A stretch of DNA of 32,314 bases from Blastococcus sp. MG754426 (GTDB lineage: Bacteria > Actinomycetota > Actinomycetes > Mycobacteriales > Geodermatophilaceae), in contig NZ_SSXC01000047.1 of the NCBI RefSeq assembly GCF_021699055.1, positions 1 through 32,314 of the forward strand, given 5' to 3'. A model generated the notes under the pieces. That model worked only from the letters and a program-made list of their open reading frames with translations. It was not told the origin of the DNA and did not search any database. This document shows positions 21,547 through 28,253 of this stretch, in pieces. Within the stretch, counting starts at the first letter, position 1. Every line of letters starts with the position of its first letter. The position numbers and the translations under genes were made by a program.

Positions 21547-22621
21547 CGTAGGGCTCCGGGGTGGTCGAGGTGGCGGGGGAGGGCTGCTGGAAGGCGGACT
21601 CGCTGGTCGCGCCGACGACGCCACCGGCGTCGCGGACCACCTCGAGCGGCTCGCAGTACTGGCCGCCGCTGCCGTAGCGGGACCAGTAGCGGGCGGTGGC
21701 CAGGACGAAGTCGTCCTGGAGGTAGGCGCGGATGCCGGCCTGCGAGCGGAAGCTCTTGAGCAGGTCCAGCTTGGTGCGGGTGAACCCGTCGATGGAGACG
21801 AAGCGGGAGGGCCGGAAGTCGATCGTCGCCGAGGGGCTCTGGAAGCAGGCCACCGTCGGCACGTTGCGGGTCGCGACGGTCGCGGCCTGGTGCACCGCCC
21901 GGTGGTCCTGGTGCCGGTCGTTGGCCGAGTGCGTGTAGACGATCGTCGGCCGCACCTCGGCGACGACGCGCTCGATGATCGACATGGTCGGGTCCATCGG
22001 GCTGATGCGGGTGTCCTCGAGGTCCTCGAGGAACAGGCGGGCGCCGATCAGCTCGGCGGCGGCCAGGGACTCGTCCTGCCGGTCGTCGGCCGCACCGCCG
22101 CGCGCGCCCCGCGAGAGCGTGAGGATGACGACCTGGTCGCCGGCCGAGCGGTGCGCGGCCAGGGTGCCGCCGACGCCGATCTCGACGTCGTCGGGGTGGG
22201 CGCCGATGGCGAGCACCGTCTGCCGCCGGGGCGCCGCGGCGCGCTTGGCCTGCGCGGTCTCGGCCAGCCGGCGGATCGTCGCAGCCAGGGTCTCCTTGGG
22301 CACCGGCTTGACGAGGAACTCGTCGGCCTGGCGGCGCAGGGCGTCCACGGCGTAGTCGACCGACGCGTGCGCCGTCATCACGGTCACCGGCAGGTCCGGG
22401 CGCAGCGCGCGGAGCCGGTCGAGGAACTCCAGCCCCGTCATGCCCGGCATCTCGATGTCGGTGATCGCGGCGTCGAACTCGGTGCGCCCGGCGAGGGCGA
22501 GCGCCTCGAGCGGGTCCGCGCACGTGGTCACGGCCATGCCGCCCCGCTGCAGCACGGTGCGGACGAAGAATGCGGTGTCGGGGTCGTCGTCGACGACCAG
22601 GACGTGCAGGGCACCGTCCAC
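21539..22621 (-). CDS. Response-regulator receiver fused to a PIG-L (LmbE) deacetylase
   Basis: The protein has 360 residues. Residues 5-122 are a CheY-like receiver with D11/D12, phospho-acceptor D55 (T-D-I-E-M-P-G), T83 and K105 (V-K-P). Residues 135-330 are a PIG-L/LmbE domain with A141-H-P-D-D145-V-E and H-S-A-N-D-R-H-Q-D-H240, the zinc-binding pattern of N-acetylglucosaminyl deacetylases such as MshB. The tail from about 335 is Ser/Pro/Thr-rich. A receiver directly fused to a deacetylase implies that phosphorylation switches the enzyme itself and not transcription. GTG at 22621 with GGGAG upstream starts at the receiver's first strand. It is the first gene of the five-gene operon. Confidence 0.88.
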   Translation of the reverse strand: MDGALHVLVVDDDPDTAFFVRTVLQRGGMAVTTCADPLEALALAGRTEFDAAITDIEMPGMTGLEFLDRLRALRPDLPVTVMTAHASVDYAVDALRRQADEFLVKPVPKETLAATIRRLAETAQAKRAAAPRRQTVLAIGAHPDDVEIGVGGTLAAHRSAGDQVVILTLSRGARGGAADDRQDESLAAAELIGARLFLEDLEDTRISPMDPTMSIIERVVAEVRPTIVYTHSANDRHQDHRAVHQAATVATRNVPTVACFQSPSATIDFRPSRFVSIDGFTRTKLDLLKSFRSQAGIRAYLQDDFVLATARYWSRYGSGGQYCEPLEVVRDAGGVVGATSESAFQQPSPATSTTPEPYGV

Positions 22622-22800
22622 GGTTCCGGCTCCCGTCGGTCGGGTCCCCCGGGTCGACCGGGAGGGGGAACGGGATGTCCCCGCGGGGGTTGACGGCCGC
22701 CCGGGCCCCACCCATGAGCCGTGCCCCGCCGTCCTCACCCGATGGGGTGGGCCGGGGGACAGGCCGCCCGCTCAAGCCGCCCGGCCGGCGTGCCGATCAC

Positions 22801-22816
22801 CCGGTCAGGTGACCGG
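22801..22816. promoter_or_regulatory. Perfect dyad upstream of the OmpR-family regulator
   Basis: CCGGTCA-GG-TGACCGG is a perfect 7-base inverted repeat, 46 bases before the regulator's GTG and 180 bases from the divergent operon's GTG. It may be an operator for either transcript. The rest of 22622-22861 is GC-rich with no recognisable -10. Confidence 0.45.
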
Positions 22817-22861
22817 AGGACCAGCCTCCGCACGCCCAGCGAGCAGCGAGGAGGGGACGTC

Positions 22862-23572
22862 GTGCCGGAGCAGTCCGTGCTCGTGGTGGAGGACACCGAG
22901 GAGATCCGCGAGCTCGTGACCACGGTGCTCGGGCGGGCGGGGTTCGCCGTGCGCGCCGTCGGCACCGGGATCGAGGCGCTGGAGGAGGTGCGGCGCGACC
23001 CGCCGGACCTCATCGTGCTCGACCTCGGGCTCCCCGACGCCGACGGCACCGAGGTGTGCCGGCAGATCCGCGCCGAGACGCCCTGCTACGTGCTGATGCT
23101 CACCGCGCGGGCCGAGGAGGTCGACCTGCTCATCGGGCTGGCCGTCGGCGCCGACGGGTACATGGCCAAGCCGTTCTCCCCGCGCGAGCTCGTGGCCCGG
23201 GTGCAGGCGATGCTGCGCTTCCCGCGGACCGCCCCGCAGCCGGCCGCGGCGCCGGCCGCGGCGGCCGAGTCGGTGCGCCGGCTCGCCGAGCTGGAGGTCG
23301 ACGAGGACAGCCGCGAGGTCCGGGTCGACGGCGAGGTCGTCGACCTGACCCGCACCGAGTTCGACCTGCTCGCCGCGCTCGCCTCCCGGCCGGGTCGCGT
23401 GCTGCAGCGGGAGACGCTGCTGCGCGAGGTCTGGCACACCGACTGGGAGGGCAACCTGCGCCTGGTCGAGGCGCACATGTCCAACCTGCGCCGCAAGCTC
23501 GTCGCCGCCGGGCTGAGCACGCCGGAGATCAGGACCGTCCGCGGCGTCGGCTACCGGCTGGTCGCCGCGTAG
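22862..23572 (+). CDS. OmpR/PhoB-family response regulator
   Basis: The protein has 236 residues. The receiver (about 4-120) has D11, phospho-acceptor D54 (V-L-D-L-G-L-P-D), T81 and K103 (M-A-K-P-F). An Ala/Pro linker at about 121-137 leads to a winged-helix DNA-binding domain (about 140-235) with R-T-E-F-D-L-L, the recognition-helix region V-E-A-H-M-S-N-L-R-R-K-L and the closing T-V-R-G-V-G-Y-R-L. GTG at 22862 has a strong AGGAGGGG upstream. No histidine kinase is adjacent on the same strand. The PAS kinase, Hpt and single receiver 0.1-5 kb away are candidate partners, and the 11-bp repeats at 25811-25854 are a candidate target. Confidence 0.92.
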   Translation: MPEQSVLVVEDTEEIRELVTTVLGRAGFAVRAVGTGIEALEEVRRDPPDLIVLDLGLPDADGTEVCRQIRAETPCYVLMLTARAEEVDLLIGLAVGADGYMAKPFSPRELVARVQAMLRFPRTAPQPAAAPAAAAESVRRLAELEVDEDSREVRVDGEVVDLTRTEFDLLAALASRPGRVLQRETLLREVWHTDWEGNLRLVEAHMSNLRRKLVAAGLSTPEIRTVRGVGYRLVAA

Positions 23573-23592
23573 CCCCCCTGCCGCGCAGGCAC

Positions 23593-23643
23593 AGGAAGCT
23601 GTGCACCCGCCTCGGGGCCCCGGGACGCCGGTAGAAGCTTCCT
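23593..23643. terminator. Structured bidirectional terminator region
   Basis: The arms aggaagct (23593-23600) and agcttcct (23636-23643) enclose a GC-rich loop that itself contains the palindrome cggggccccg. The element lies between the stops of the convergent OmpR-family and Hpt genes. Confidence 0.5.
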
Positions 23644-23666
23644 ATGCCTCCGCGGGTCGGGGGCGC

Positions 23667-24077
23667 TCAGCAGGCGCCGGCGAGCTGCTGCAGCCGGGCG
23701 ACCCGCGAGTGGGCGAGCACCCCGCGGCGGGCGTCGGCGGCGATCTCCTGGCAGATCGAGGCGACCTCCGGGTGGCCCAGCTGACCGCTGGTCCCGGCCA
23801 GGGTGTGGGCCGCGAAGGCGACCGCGGTGGCGTTCCCGGCGCGGGTGTGCCGGTCGATCGCCGACAGCCGCGAGGGCAGCGCCTCGGCGTACACGCCCCG
23901 CAGCCGGGCCATCAGCTCGCCGTCGACCAGGTCGTCGTCCGCGGCGTCGTCCCCGGCCTGCGCGCCCGGCCCCGTGGTCCGGGCGCGCAGGAAGTCCAGG
24001 AGGCCGTCGTCGGAGAGGAGGGCGACGGTCCGGCCGGGGGCAGGGGCGGTCCGATCCGCGGGCGGGCCGGTCAGCAC
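23667..24077 (-). CDS. Histidine phosphotransfer (Hpt) domain protein
   Basis: The protein has 136 residues. Residues about 50-130 form a helical Hpt domain with the phospho-accepting histidine H91 in A-A-H91-T-L-A-G-T-S-G-Q-L-G, a close match to the family motif. The N-terminal 45 residues are Gly/Ala/Asp-rich and probably flexible. Hpt proteins shuttle phosphoryl groups between receivers in multistep phosphorelays. GTG at 24077 overlaps the end of the Fn3-like gene by seven bases, making it the last gene of the TasA-like operon. Coupling a cytosolic relay protein to exported structural proteins is odd and suggests that fibre production and signalling are linked. Confidence 0.85.
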   Translation of the reverse strand: MLTGPPADRTAPAPGRTVALLSDDGLLDFLRARTTGPGAQAGDDAADDDLVDGELMARLRGVYAEALPSRLSAIDRHTRAGNATAVAFAAHTLAGTSGQLGHPEVASICQEIAADARRGVLAHSRVARLQQLAGAC

Positions 24078-24484
24078 GACACGGCCGCGGTCGGTGCGGA
24101 CGTCGCCGTCCAGCCGTACGGGGTCTCGGCGGTCACCGTGAACGTGTAGCTCTGCCCGGAGGCCCAGTAGGTCTCGCTGACGCTCGTGCCCCGCGCACCC
24201 GTCCGGCCCACGACGAACGTCGTGCCGTTGCTCCGGCGGGCGGTGACCACGTAGCCGCTGACATCGGGAGAGGAGCTCGGGCTCCACGAGATCCGGACCC
24301 CGAACCTCAGGAAGCACCAGCTGCCGGCCGTGCTGACCGCCGTGGGCGGCTGGACGACCTCGGTCGAGATGGTGGTCGGCACGCTCGCGGTGCCGTCGAA
24401 GCCGGCCGCGGCGGGGACGGCGGTCCCGGCGACGAGTGCGGCGGCGAGGCCGGTGACGGCCAGGGCGCGGCGGACGGCGTTCAC
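24071..24484 (-). CDS. Secreted small Fn3-like domain protein
   Basis: The protein has 137 residues. A signal peptide covers residues 1-27 (hydrophobic core, likely cleavage after V-P-A-A-A). The mature part is one beta-sandwich of the fibronectin type III kind: I-S-W-S-P-S-S-S-P-D-V-S-G-Y-V-V in the B-C strands and Q-S-Y-T-F-T-V-T-A near the end. Two cysteines (W-C and the C-terminal S-C) could join the termini. GTG at 24484 overlaps the SipW stop (GTGA). It should be an extracellular adhesion or fibre-associated module. The partner is unknown, but the operon points to the TasA-like protein. Confidence 0.75.
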   Translation of the reverse strand: MNAVRRALAVTGLAAALVAGTAVPAAAGFDGTASVPTTISTEVVQPPTAVSTAGSWCFLRFGVRISWSPSSSPDVSGYVVTARRSNGTTFVVGRTGARGTSVSETYWASGQSYTFTVTAETPYGWTATSAPTAAVSC

Positions 24485-25098
24485 GCCTGGTCCTCCTCGG
24501 TCTGCCGGGTCGGGCGCCAGATGGTCAGGAGCAGCCAGCCGGCGAGCAGCGCGGGGGCTCCGTAGAGCAGCACCTGGCTGACGACCGGGGTGCGCAGGAG
24601 CTGGACCAGGTGGCCGAACTCCGGGATGACCGCGCGGACCTGGTAGACGCTGTCGCCCTGGAGGCCGGCGGTCCACGGGTCGATGGCCTCGTTGGCGTCA
24701 CCCCTGGTCTGCACGGTGACGCTGCCGTCCTCGGCCCGGTCGACCGAGACGACGCGGTGGGTGATGAGGCTGCGGTCGCCCACCGGCATGTGGTACGTGA
24801 TCACCATGCCCTCGGTGAGCTCGGTGAGGGCGATCGGGGTGGCGATGGTGATGTCGCCCGGCTCGATGCCCGGCGCCATGCTCGCGGTCAGCATGGTCAT
24901 CGTGCGGTAGCCGAGCAGGTGCGGTCCGACGGCCAGGACGGCGAAGGCCAGGACGGCGACCCCCATGACGCCGCGGACCAGCCACGGGGTCGTGCGGCCC
25001 ACGGTGCGGCGGAACCGGCCGGCCGTGGGACGCGCGTCCTCGCTCGGGGCCGGCTCGACAGCCGGCGCCGCGGCGCGGACGGGGAGGACGGTGGTCAT
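24481..25098 (-). CDS. sipW: Type I signal peptidase of the SipW (ER) type
   Basis: The protein has 205 residues. An N-terminal membrane helix (about 40-62) and a second near the C-terminus (about 175-195) flank the catalytic domain. The nucleophile is S73 in T-A-S-M-A-P-G, and the general base is H114 in L-I-T-H-R-V-V in place of the bacterial Lys, which marks the SipW/ER subgroup. A later R-G-D-A-N-E segment supplies the conserved Asp. In Bacillus SipW processes TasA and TapA for biofilm fibres. Here the TasA-like gene is directly upstream (32 bases), and the Fn3-like gene overlaps its stop. ATG at 25098 is preceded by a GGAG-like sequence. Confidence 0.9.
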   Translation of the reverse strand: MTTVLPVRAAAPAVEPAPSEDARPTAGRFRRTVGRTTPWLVRGVMGVAVLAFAVLAVGPHLLGYRTMTMLTASMAPGIEPGDITIATPIALTELTEGMVITYHMPVGDRSLITHRVVSVDRAEDGSVTVQTRGDANEAIDPWTAGLQGDSVYQVRAVIPEFGHLVQLLRTPVVSQVLLYGAPALLAGWLLLTIWRPTRQTEEDQA

Positions 25099-25130
25099 GG
25101 CGGGAACTCCGTGTGGTCGTCGGGCGGGGC

Positions 25131-25742
25131 TCAGCGGGCGGTGCCGGCGGCCTGCGTGCCGGTGAAGGTCAGGCGCAGGGTGGCGGTCTTGCCCTGGAAG
25201 GAGTTGTCGGCCGCGGTCGGCAGCGAGATCGAGAAGACGAGGTTGTCGGAACCGCCCGCGGTCAGGGACTTGAGCCCGGGGAGGTCGACGGGCTTGAGGA
25301 CCGGCCCGGTCGAGAGCTGCTTCTCGCCGCTGGCGCAGGTGTAGGTGCGGGCCGTCTCCGTGCCGCCCTGGACCCAGGCGACGTCGCAGGACCTGACGGT
25401 CAGCTGCAGCCCGTTGGCCGCGCCGTTGGTGAGGACGCTCGACGTGGCGTCCGTGGCGGAGAGCCCCACCGAGGAGAGCCCGGTGCTGCCGTCGTTCGTC
25501 AGCGTCACCGCACGGGTCAGGCTGTCACCCGGCACGAAGCCGGTCGTGGTCACCGGGATGGCCGCCGCGGGCTGGGTCAGGTCGATCGAGACCGTGCCGG
25601 AGCTGATCGTCGTGTCGACCGAGGTGGAGTCGGTGAAGCTGCCGAAGGTGCCCAGGCCGGCGACCGCGGCCGCCGCGCCGATCACGCCGAGCGAGCCGAT
25701 GACCTTGCGGGCGGTCGAGGCGGTGGCGGTGGTGGTGCTCAT
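25131..25742 (-). CDS. TasA/camelysin-like SipW-dependent exported protein
   Basis: The protein has 203 residues. The N-terminus has the SipW-substrate form: a basic A-R-K, a hydrophobic stretch at about 14-31 and G-T-F-G-S-F-T-D-S, where TasA-family proteins have a comparable A-x-F-T-D site. The rest is beta-rich with Thr/Ser/Gly, and two cysteines (S-C-D-V and Y-T-C-A-S-G) could form a loop disulfide. TasA-family proteins are secreted fibre or matrix components. ATG at 25742 has AGGAG upstream. It is the first gene of the tasA-like/sipW/Fn3/hpt operon. Its leader holds a small hairpin, and four 11-bp repeats lie further upstream. Confidence 0.82.
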   Translation of the reverse strand: MSTTTATASTARKVIGSLGVIGAAAAVAGLGTFGSFTDSTSVDTTISSGTVSIDLTQPAAAIPVTTTGFVPGDSLTRAVTLTNDGSTGLSSVGLSATDATSSVLTNGAANGLQLTVRSCDVAWVQGGTETARTYTCASGEKQLSTGPVLKPVDLPGLKSLTAGGSDNLVFSISLPTAADNSFQGKTATLRLTFTGTQAAGTAR

Positions 25743-25770
25743 GTCCCTGCGTCTCCTGTGTCCGGGGCGA

Positions 25771-25786
25771 CGCCGGTTCTCCGGCG
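25771..25786 (-). promoter_or_regulatory. Leader hairpin of the TasA-like operon
   Basis: CGCCGG-TTCT-CCGGCG is a perfect 6-bp stem with a 4-base loop, 28 bases before the ATG on the minus strand. It could partly terminate readthrough from the kinase gene or act in the leader RNA. Confidence 0.35.
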
Positions 25787-25810
25787 ACACCGAGGACTCT
25801 CCGGGGGCAA

Positions 25811-25854
25811 CCGCAGGCCACCCGCCAGCGATCCGCAAGGAATCCGCAAGGAAT
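25811..25854 (-). promoter_or_regulatory. Four tandem 11-bp direct repeats, likely response-regulator operator
   Basis: Units 25811-25821, 25822-25832, 25833-25843 and 25844-25854 follow each other without gaps. The last two are identical (ccgcaaggaat), and all four keep CCGC at 1-4, G at 7 and A at 10. Head-to-tail 11-bp repeats, one helical turn each, are the usual sites of OmpR/PhoB-family dimers. They lie 69-112 bases upstream of the TasA-like ATG and just past the kinase stop. Confidence 0.7.
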
Positions 25855-25865
25855 GGGCGCGTCCG

Positions 25866-27614
25866 TCACCCGGGGACGGGCAGGGTCATCGTGAAGGTGG
25901 TGCCGACGCCCTCGGTGCTCTCCAGGTCCAGCGTGCCGCCGTGGGCGGTGGTGATGGCCTTCGTGATGGTGAGCCCGAGCCCGACCCCGGGGACGGCGTT
26001 GCGCTGCGCGTTCGACGTCCGGAAGAAGCGGGTGAACATCTGCCCCTGCTCGCCGGCGGGGATGCCCATCCCGGTGTCGGCGACCGAGAGCAGCGCCACC
26101 GGCGCCGCCTCGGGGACGCGGTGGTCGACGACCTCGCCCTCGGGCGTGCGCCAGCCCCGGCGCAGCACCAGGTCGATGCGCCCCCCGGCCGGCGTGAACT
26201 TGACCGCGTTGGAGACCAGGTTGTCGCAGGCCTGCCCCAGCCGGACGGCGTCGCCGGCCACGACCAGCCCGTCATCGGGCACGTCGACGACGATCTGCAC
26301 ACCCGCGGCCGCGGCGGCGACCCGGGCGGTCTCCTCGGCCGCGCGGACCACGCCGGCGAGGTCGACGTCGGCCGGCTGCAGGGTGAACCGGCCGCTCTCC
26401 ACCTGTGCGGTGAAGAGCAGGTCGCCGACCAGCCGCAGCAGCCGCTGGGCGTTGCGCTCCACCGTGGCGAGGTACTGCCGCTGCTCGTCGGTGAGGGGCT
26501 GGTCCTCGTCGTCCATGACCAGCTCGAGGTAGCCCAGGATCGAGCTCAGCGGCGTGCGCAGCTCGTGGCTGATCAGGCTGACGAACTGGTCCTTCATCCG
26601 CTCGGTGGCGCGGGCCTCGGTCATGTCGGTGCCGACGAAGTTCCAGCCGGCGTGCGCGCCGCGGTCGTCCGAGCGCGGGGTGATGGCGACGGAGACGGTG
26701 CGGTGGCTGCCGTCGGCGGCGACGTAGGTCCAGTCCCGGACGTCGCTGCCGTGCTCGCGGGCGGCGTGCACCAGCGCCTCGAGGCCGGTGCCGCAGGCGC
26801 GGTCCGCGGCGGCCGCGTCGAGCTCCTCGGGCAGGTGGAAGTCGAGGATCGAGCGGGTCCGGACGACGTCCGGGCGGGGGACGCCCAGCATCTTCTCCGC
26901 CCCGGGGTTCCAGACGCGGATGGTGCCGTCCCGGTCGGTGCCGATGATCGACTGCTCGGTGACCGCGTCGATCACGCTGGTCATGGTCTGGGCGCGGGCG
27001 GCCAGGATGCGCGAGGCGGTGTCCAGCTCGTCGGCGCGGCTCTGCACCTGGGCCAGCAGCGCGGCCTGCTCCCGCTCCAGCTGCCCGATCTCGCGCGACC
27101 GGGCGGCCAGCCGGCGGGCGGTCCCGTGGACCGCCGAGCCCCCGGCGGCGACGACGAGGGTCCCGAGCAGCAGCGCACCGGGCGGGTCCGTGACCGCGGG
27201 CACCGACAGCACCGCGGCGCTCCCGAGCACGCCGACCAGCAGCCCCCGGCGGTCCGGCTGCATGGCGAGCGCCCACAGCGGGCCCACGAGCAGCAGCAGG
27301 GTGGTCGCGGAGCCGGTGCCCGCGTGCAGGAGGGCGACGGCGCCCAGCTGCGCCGCGGGGACGGCGACGGAGCCGGCGACGGAGCGGGACCGTCGGGCGG
27401 CCCACGCGACGCCGGTGGCGGCCGAGGCGGCGGCCAGGCCCGCGAGGACGAGGTCTCGGTCGGCCACGGGGATCGAACCGGTCAGCAGCAGCAACGCCGC
27501 CCCGGTGAACAGGACCGTGCACAGCAGCGGCCCGTGCAGCACCCCCGCGACGGGGGATCGGCGGGTCCAGGAGCCATCGGCTGCCTGCGGGCGGTCGAGG
27601 ACGGCGAGGCTCAT
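25866..27614 (-). CDS. Membrane PAS histidine kinase
   Basis: The protein has 582 residues. Five to six hydrophobic segments cover about 25-165 (a membrane sensor without a large external loop). A coiled coil at about 168-210 is followed by a PAS domain at about 212-330 (G-T-I-R-V-W-N-P-G-A-E, and closing D-M-T-E). HisKA has phospho-acceptor H350 in S-L-I-S-H-E-L-R-T-P-L, and HATPase_c has D-N-L-V-S-N-A-V-K-F (N-box), D-T-G-M-G-I (G1), F-R-T (F-box) and G-V-G-L-G-L (G2). All catalytic parts are present. ATG at 27614 overlaps the stop of the single-domain receiver gene, so the two form one unit. Its sensory input is unknown. Confidence 0.92.
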   Translation of the reverse strand: MSLAVLDRPQAADGSWTRRSPVAGVLHGPLLCTVLFTGAALLLLTGSIPVADRDLVLAGLAAASAATGVAWAARRSRSVAGSVAVPAAQLGAVALLHAGTGSATTLLLLVGPLWALAMQPDRRGLLVGVLGSAAVLSVPAVTDPPGALLLGTLVVAAGGSAVHGTARRLAARSREIGQLEREQAALLAQVQSRADELDTASRILAARAQTMTSVIDAVTEQSIIGTDRDGTIRVWNPGAEKMLGVPRPDVVRTRSILDFHLPEELDAAAADRACGTGLEALVHAAREHGSDVRDWTYVAADGSHRTVSVAITPRSDDRGAHAGWNFVGTDMTEARATERMKDQFVSLISHELRTPLSSILGYLELVMDDEDQPLTDEQRQYLATVERNAQRLLRLVGDLLFTAQVESGRFTLQPADVDLAGVVRAAEETARVAAAAAGVQIVVDVPDDGLVVAGDAVRLGQACDNLVSNAVKFTPAGGRIDLVLRRGWRTPEGEVVDHRVPEAAPVALLSVADTGMGIPAGEQGQMFTRFFRTSNAQRNAVPGVGLGLTITKAITTAHGGTLDLESTEGVGTTFTMTLPVPG

Positions 27615-28042
27615 GCCACCGGCTCCCCCGCGGCCAGCGCGCGCACCTGCCGGACCAGCCCGGCCACGGTGAACGGTTTGGGCAGGTAGGCGTCGGCGCC
27701 GGCGGCCAGCCCGCGGGTGACCTCGTCCGGGGAGGCGCCGGCCGACAGCAGCAGGATGCGGATGCCGGCGGTCGCCGGGGTCGCGCGGAGGGCCGTGCAG
27801 ATCTCCAGGCCCGTGGCACCCGGCATGGAGACGTCCAGGACGGCCAGGTCGGGGAGCTGGGCCCGCGCCGCGGCCAGCGCCGTCGTGCCGTTGGGGGCCG
27901 CGACGACCACGTGCCCGCCGGCCTTGCGGACGGCCAGGCAGACCAGGGCGCGGATGTCGTCCTCGTCGTCGGCGACGAGCACGCGGATCGCACCCGGGGC
28001 CGGCCCGGCGGAGCCGCCGGGGGAGTGCAGGGCCGGATCCAC
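27611..28042 (-). CDS. Single-domain response regulator (receiver only)
   Basis: The protein has 143 residues. An 18-residue Gly/Pro/Ala leader precedes one receiver domain with D25/D26/E27 (V-A-D-D-E-D-D), phospho-acceptor D70 (A-V-L-D-V-S-M-P-G), S100 in the Thr/Ser position and K122 (L-P-K-P-F). No output domain follows, so it is a phosphate carrier or a protein-binding switch, as in multistep relays. GTG at 28042 has CGGGAG upstream. The kinase start overlaps its stop by four bases. With the Hpt at 23667 and the receivers at 22862 and 21539, a His-Asp-His-Asp relay is possible. Confidence 0.88.
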   Translation of the reverse strand: MDPALHSPGGSAGPAPGAIRVLVADDEDDIRALVCLAVRKAGGHVVVAAPNGTTALAAARAQLPDLAVLDVSMPGATGLEICTALRATPATAGIRILLLSAGASPDEVTRGLAAGADAYLPKPFTVAGLVRQVRALAAGEPVA

Positions 28043-28183
28043 GGGAGCTCCCGTTCGGTCGTGGTCCCGGCGCGGAGCTGCGGGGGGACCGGGGTCGTCG
28101 TCCCTGGGAGGAACGGCGCCGCGCCGGCAGGCCTGCAGCAGGCGGCGCGCCGGCTCACCCGTCGGGGTGGTGCCCCGGCCGCG

Positions 28184-28230
28184 GACAGCGCTGCGCCCCG
28201 CCGGGGAGCCCGGCGGGGCGCAGCGCTGCG
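28184..28230 (-). terminator. Strong hairpin terminator after the LEA-like operon
   Basis: The arms 28186-28205 and 28209-28228 pair perfectly over 20 bp, with loop GAG. The core is cagcgctgcgccccgccg and its complement. It lies 26 bases past the stop of the minus-strand operon. The remaining bases to 28042 are the kinase-unit promoter region, with a GCAGGCCTGC palindrome but no clear -10. Confidence 0.8.
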
Positions 28231-28253
28231 TGCGGGTCGGCCGACCCGCGGTG

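Noticed and set aside
25113-27689. 858-codon plus-strand open frame
   Set aside because: It is antisense to the TasA-like gene and the histidine kinase, low in complexity, with no domains. The minus-strand genes have full catalytic motifs.
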